Assembly (NCBI GenBank): GCA_028532985.1
Contig: JANCIK010000007.1
Coordinates: forward strand, 1,736,001 to 1,800,000
Direction of reading: 5' to 3'
From: Stropharia rugosoannulata
Lineage: Eukaryota > Basidiomycota > Agaricomycetes > Agaricales > Strophariaceae
Length of the DNA stretch: 64,000 nucleotides
Below the pieces are notes generated by a model, which made no database searches, had not been told where the DNA came from, and was given only the letters and a program-made list of their open reading frames with translations. A program made the translations under genes and the position numbers. Positions 59,473 through 64,000 of the stretch are shown here, piece by piece (the first letter of the stretch is position 1; each line of letters starts with the position of its first letter).

Positions 59473-59806
59473 CTACCATCCAAAAATCAATAAAGTAAGA
59501 AGGTTCTGTTAGCTTTTAAATTATTATTTGAGAAAAAAAATGCGGCTTACAGACTTCAAAATAGCATTCTCCTCTCTAAGATGTTCAATGTGATACCGAG
59601 CTAACTCAATTTGTTGCTCTAGCAAGTCTATGTAATTGAGCAGGCCTCCCTTGAGCATTAATACGTAAGTCATGGAACATATAACATTTCACGTGACCTC
59701 GACGTACTCTGGCGTTGTCCTCTGATCTCGACGCGAGTGATATAAGCACCGCAGAGTCGTCATCCACAGCGTCTTCTATAATAACCTCGTTCTTATAATC
59801 CTTCAT
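59473..59806 (-). CDS. Small leucine-zipper-like coiled-coil protein, 78 aa
   Basis: Exons 59806-59698, 59645-59551 and 59505-59473 join in phase (introns 52 and 45 nt; the last junction is optional, since without it the frame stops a few codons later). The sequence is acidic at first (VIIEDAVDDDSAVL), then SRSEDNARVRR and a heptad run YIDLLEQQIELARYHIEHLR. The Asn-x-Ala-x-x-Arg spacing before the zipper recalls a bZIP basic region, but it is too weakly basic to call it one. It could be the C-terminal part of a larger gene. Confidence 0.4.
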
Positions 59807-59869
59807 TGCTCGTTAGTGCAACGGTAACTGGTTTCTTGGGTAGGCGAGGGTAAACTTGGTCTCTTTGGG

Positions 59870-60178
59870 TCAGCGAGGGAAGAGGATGTACGTCGGTTTA
59901 ACGGGTCCGGGTCGGAAGAGGTATGTGTTTATATATCCTTCAAGACAGGACCTACTTGGAATTGCAACCGCATACTTACACGAAATAAATCCAAAGGCAA
60001 AAGTCATTAAGACTAAAACATGAAAGGACAACACTTGAACCAGTGGCTCAGTGGCACTTGCGACGGCGGCCGTTTTAACCTTATCAAAGAATCCACAGCT
60101 CCTTTCTACGCCCTCTACTTTTCCCCATCTCACTATCAGCACCCACTTGGCAAGCCACCTCTCTGACCATCGTAGCAT
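59870..60178 (-). CDS. Hypothetical 102-aa protein, doubtful
   Basis: An open frame from an ATG at 60178, with a hydrophobic segment near residues 47-68 (VLSFHVLVLMTFAFGFIS). Its start is only 27 bp from that of the plus-strand gene at 60206, which would leave almost no promoter. Not recognised. It may be a first exon or chance. Confidence 0.2.
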   Translation of the reverse strand: MLRWSERWLAKWVLIVRWGKVEGVERSCGFFDKVKTAAVASATEPLVQVLSFHVLVLMTFAFGFISCKYAVAIPSRSCLEGYINTYLFRPGPVKPTYILFPR

Positions 60179-60721
60179 CTCTCTTTCTTTCTGATTCTGG
60201 TTGTTATGTCTCAGGCTGAAAGCGGTAAGCTGTTGTCAACTTTGCTCAGAGTGCCAAAGTGCCAACCATTCGCAGTTCTCAACCCGCCGCATATCACACC
60301 TTCTAAGAGGTCCCGTTCCCCGACTCCGCCGAGGCTCCTGTCTGGAGACGACCCTCCACCTGCCTTCACCCAGCGACAATCGGACTGAGAAGTCAAGCGG
60401 ACGAAATTGCTTTCCCCGCCACTTCCAGTTCCACCTCCTGCGGCGCCTATTCCCTTAAATCTGGCCCAGGATATTCAATCAGATCCCAATGGGGATTATT
60501 CTGCTCCATGGCGCCCTTTGCAGGAGCTTCCCACCTCTCCTACTTCGACAGCGTTGGCGGGGCTTGAACTAGATGACCCTTGGAGGGCCAATCCGCCCAG
60601 CATGCTTGTTCTCTCTCAGAGTGGAAATGCTACTTTACAGCAGGAACCAATAATATCTCGTCTGACCAAAACAATAGGCAATGAGGAAGACACTCAGTCC
60701 GGAGCCCTGCGAACGGACCTA

Positions 60722-60939
60722 CAGTGGCTCAAAAAACTGTCCCAATGTTTGGGACATTTGGACATATTAGTTAATAGTGGAACAACCAGATTATGTAAGG
60801 ACCTGACATGTCACACATAGGTAGTTGGACATGTGACCTATCCAAAACAAGTAGTATCACATGATTTGAAGAAGAACTTGTGTCACAATAAAATAAATAA
60901 AATAATGAAACATTGGGACAGTTTTTTGACCCCCTATTT
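60722..60939 (+). repeat. Left terminal inverted repeat of the second copy
   Basis: 218 bp, corresponding to 38569-38786. Several CpG sites present in the first copy are lost here (for example TAGCGGA to TAGTGGA, TTACGTA to TTATGTA, TCACGTG to TCACATG). Confidence 0.8.
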
Positions 60940-60948
60940 ACCAACTAC

Positions 60949-61968
60949 TTAGTACTTAGTATGTCCCCCTTTGGCCTTGATAACAGCCTCAATCCTCCTT
61001 GGCATGCTGCTAATAAGATTTTGACATACTTCTGCTGGAATTTTGTTCCATTCTGCAGCCAACCTGTCCCACAATTCATGTACTCCTCTAGGTGGTGTTG
61101 AATATTCATTAAGTTTGAGTTTGATATGATTCCATAGGTGTTCAATGGGATTGAGGTCAGGAGATTGAGCAGGCCACCTAAGAACATTGATATTGTTGTC
61201 TTCAAACCATTTTGTGGCTTTTTTTGAGGTATGCTTTGGGTCATTGTCTTGTTGGAAAATCCGCTCCTCTTCTGGTATGTCAAGTATGTCGAAGCTTTCC
61301 TGTAGTGCACCCTCCAGAATGTCACAATACTGTTGAGAATCCATGATACCTTCAACTTCCACAGGTTTTCCCACACCATTCCAATCCATACAGCCCCATA
61401 CTATCAAGTTATTGCCACCACCATGCTTTACTATAGGGATTGTTGTTCTGTCAGAGATGCCTTCACCTCGTGGTTTCCAAGTATACAGCTTCCCATCTGA
61501 CCCAATCCTATTGACCTTGGTCTCATCTGACCAGAGTATCCTTTTCCAGTCTTCCACTGTCCAGTTTCAATGGTATAAAGCAAATTTCAGGTGTCTTTGC
61601 CAGTGGATCCTCTTGAGTAGGGGGTGTTTGGCTTTGACAATAGACCTGAAATCATTCTTTTTAAGAACATTTCTGACTGTTTGTGCAGAGACAGGTGAAG
61701 GAATGATATCATTGCTGTATTTGGCAGCCTGAACAGCATTGTCAAGCTTTCCAGAAGTGATTTGTTGGAGGATAGTTCTGTGATGTCTAAAGGAGAGTTT
61801 GGGAGGACGGCCACCTTTGTTGTTTTCCTTGTCCAAATCCAGCTCCTTTTTGATTCTTCCAATAGTAGACTTGCCCAGACCAGTTTTTGACTGAATTTGA
61901 CAAACAGAATATCCATCTTGAAGAAAAGAAATAATAGAAGAGTGTTGAGAAAGGCTAATTGGCTTCAT
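60949..61968 (-). pseudogene. Tc1/mariner transposase with nonsense codon at position 134
   Basis: Same length and frame as the intact transposase, but Arg134 (CGA) is TGA, splitting it into 133- and 205-codon parts. Other changes include R23C, R115H, R123W, R126H and G195D, most of them expected from C-to-T or G-to-A changes at CpG. The three catalytic residues are still present downstream of the stop. The DNA-binding part alone could still be translated. Confidence 0.93.
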
Positions 61969-62110
61969 GAGGTAGTGGTAAGAGATTAAGATGGTTGAAG
62001 TTGAAATTCAACATTATGAACATTGTCACATGACATCACATGACATTGTTTAATATTCTCACGGAGTACTGCCACCCATTTGCCCTGCTACATAGAGGAT
62101 TAAGCAAAGC

Positions 62111-62328
62111 AAATAGGGGGTCAAAAAACTGTCCCAATGCTTCATTATTTCATTTATTTTATTGTGACGCAACTTTTTCTTCAAATCATGTGATACTACT
62201 TGTTTTGGATAGGTCACATGTCCAACTACCTATGTGTGACATGTCAGGTCCTTACATAATCTGGTTGTTCCACTATTAACTAATATGTCCAAATGTCCCA
62301 AACATTGGGACAGTTTTTTGAGCCACTG
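62111..62328 (-). repeat. Right terminal inverted repeat of the second copy
   Basis: 218 bp, the inverse of 60722-60939, with its own set of CpG losses (for example TTACGTAA to TTACATAA, TTCCGC to TTCCAC, TCACGTGA to TCATGTGA), so the two ends have decayed partly independently. Confidence 0.8.
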
Positions 62329-64000
62329 TAGGAAGGAAGCGCAGGAGGTCACCAAGCCCAGATATTCCTGGTGGATCTCCGGATGAGCAAGTTGAGCGAA
62401 GCCGTACCTCGTCAACAACAGTCCGGCCGCCAATTAAACGCGCCAAGTTAATTTCTTCCTTGGGATTATCTGTAACGTCTGCAAGTACGCCGCCGGTCTT
62501 TGGTACCCAAGCAATGCGCCGCAAGCATAGATCAGGAGTGCCGGCTTCTCAAGAATCTTTGTTCAGAAAAGTGGGTTATAATAAGGTCGCATTGGCTTTG
62601 CCATCCACCGGGTTCAATTTCGGCTCTGCAGACTTTGGCAGTGGGTCTGCAGCCACGAGCAGTGTTGGAAGCATAGGCGCATCCCAACATTCACCGACCA
62701 ATGGTACTGAGGCCACCAATTCCGCGCTAGGTGCAATGCCGCTTAGCAAGCAACCCCCGTCCATACCACAGGCAGACCAGCATGTAAGTGGCTTCTTTGA
62801 CATTTTTCACAATCTGATAATTTTAACAGTCAGTACACATGTTTAATCCCTGGGCTGCTACGGGGGGAGCGACCTCCGCGCCAACTCTACTGGGTCCATC
62901 AGCGGACGAACAGCTTCCTCTGTCCCTGCTCCCTATTGGACGAGTGCGCATATTCAGCATTTTCATCATGCCTTTCCTAACTATACTCTCATTAGTTAGA
63001 AGTCACAATCACTTCAAACAAGGAGGGTGGTGAAAAATCTCCCTCATCCCAGGGGGTAGCGGCATCAAACGAAAATAATCTTCCTCTCTTCCTCGGACAG
63101 CCAACTCAAAGGGTGAGTCTTTGAATTTAATATCATAGTACGAGGAAAATCTAATACTATCCAAGGCCGTGCCTGCAGTAGATCTATTCGAACCAAACCC
63201 GTTTCTGGCTTCTCCCTCCAATAGCGAAGCCGTGGCCGTGGATTTGCTCCACCAGGGTGCCTCGGAAGCAATAACAGGTCGGTTACCACCGACTGAACTA
63301 GAGTCCAACCGCCAACCTGACGCGACTTTGGAAATGCAAGGACATGTCCCTTCAGGCTCCGCCACTCCTACGGTGGCCACTGATATATGCTACCAAGAAT
63401 CCTTGAAAACGTTAATACATCAATCACTACCTCCGAGCGCACTGGAGTCCAATCACCGACCTGACTTGAATTTCGAGATGCAAGAACATGTTCCTTCAGG
63501 CTCCGCCATCCCTGCGGTGGCCACTGGTCTATACTACCACGGTTCCACGGCAACGCTGATACATCGAGTGCTACCTCCGACCTTATTAGATTCCAACCAC
63601 CGACCTGACATGGATGTCGAAATGCAAGAATGCGCCCATTCAGGTTCCTCCATTCTGGCAGTAGCTCCTGCGGTGGCCACTGATTTATGCTACCAGGGTA
63701 CATCGGAAATAACGACAAACCGATTACCGCCTCCGACTGACCTAGAGTTCAACCGCCAACCTGACGTGGACATGGAAATGCAAACAAGTGCCACTCCTTC
63801 ACGTTCCATCATCTCAGTGTTGGCTCAGAGGCCCCGGCCATTGAACGAACCGTTTGACTACCATCCAGATGCTTTTGAAAATCCATGGGTACAACTTCCA
63901 GCGACATTGCCATCCCTGGAAGCAACGAATCTGCCTTCAAACCACCTTTCGCCGCACAAGAACCATGGAAAACGGAAGGCAACTCGCATCGAAAAATCAT

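Larger units (their letters stand above)
60722..62328 (-). mobile_element. Tc1/mariner element, second copy, 1,607 bp, decayed
   Basis: It has exactly the same length as the copy at 38569, with TA on both sides (60720-60721 and 62329-62330). It is inserted in an exon of the plus-strand gene starting at 60206, in the opposite orientation. Differences from the first copy are mostly CG to TG or CA. It is probably unable to make its own transposase, but its ends could still be mobilised by the intact copy. Confidence 0.92.
60206..64000 (+). pseudogene. Proline-rich nuclear-type repeat protein gene, split by a Tc1/mariner insertion; runs off the window
   Basis: Coding segments 60206-60721 and 62331-62783 are one exon divided by the transposon. 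They are followed by exons 62830-62943, 62996-63112 and 63166 to beyond 64000 (introns 46, 52 and 53 nt). Leaving out the element and one TA, the frame continues exactly. The first part is disordered and rich in Pro and Ser with basic clusters (PSKRSRSPTPPR, GRKRRRSPSPD, PPIKRAKL) that look like nuclear localisation signals. The last exon encodes four repeats of about 48-51 residues with the core LPPxxLESNxxPDxxxEMQ, starting at 63283, 63427, 63571 and 63724. An in-frame TGA lies at 60386-60388 (SD*EVKRTK), possibly from CGA. Function unknown; I recognise no family. Confidence 0.7.

Overview
The window looks like nuclear DNA of a filamentous basidiomycete, most likely a mushroom-forming Agaricomycete. 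Coding sequence is split by short GT...AG introns, mostly 45-85 nt. The recognisable families are typical of those fungi: F-box proteins with leuc-rich tails, a SUN-domain protein, a kinase-like protein, a WD40 propeller with a tail anchor, an RTC4-like protein and a RING protein. No rRNA, no convincing tRNA, no CRISPR array and no prokaryotic operon structure were seen. All identifications are from reading the sequence and from memory of families; no database was searched.

Layout. Bases 1-15,600 are a transposon graveyard: AT-rich, strongly poor in CpG, with decayed relics (a fungal TET/JBP-type relic, an integrase-domain relic), palindromic repeat arrays, a solo Tc1/mariner end and a 2.76-kb inverted structure whose arms are 23-bp minisatellites. 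From about 15.6 kb CpG returns and genes appear. Bases 18.0-30.1 kb hold six gene models that splice cleanly: an unknown 279-aa protein, a coiled-coil protein, a kinase-like protein, a SUN protein and an F-box gene in head-to-head arrangement, and a second F-box gene facing the first. Bases 31.1-46.7 kb mix decay with one intact gene: a myo-inositol oxygenase relic, a tandem hairpin array, a MITE, an intact WD40 gene, an MFS transporter pseudogene, an intact Tc1/mariner element, an RNA polymerase II large-subunit tail pseudogene and an F-box relic. Bases 48.1-64.0 kb hold an RS-repeat protein with one in-frame stop, a RING gene, a 1.93-kb TIR element, an RTC4-like gene, a small coiled-coil gene and, at the right edge, a proline-rich repeat protein gene interrupted by a second Tc1/mariner copy.

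The main theme is the contest between mobile DNA and decay. The two Tc1/mariner copies have the same length (1,607 bp). The first encodes a complete DD34E transposase. The second has lost many CpG sites by C-to-T type changes, one of which makes a stop. Two host genes carry in-frame TGA codons that could have arisen the same way. This fits cytosine methylation with deamination, or a RIP-like process, but that is an inference.

Gene models are given as an outer span with exon coordinates in the evidence. Each exon chain was checked for reading-frame phase; transcripts would settle the remaining doubts.
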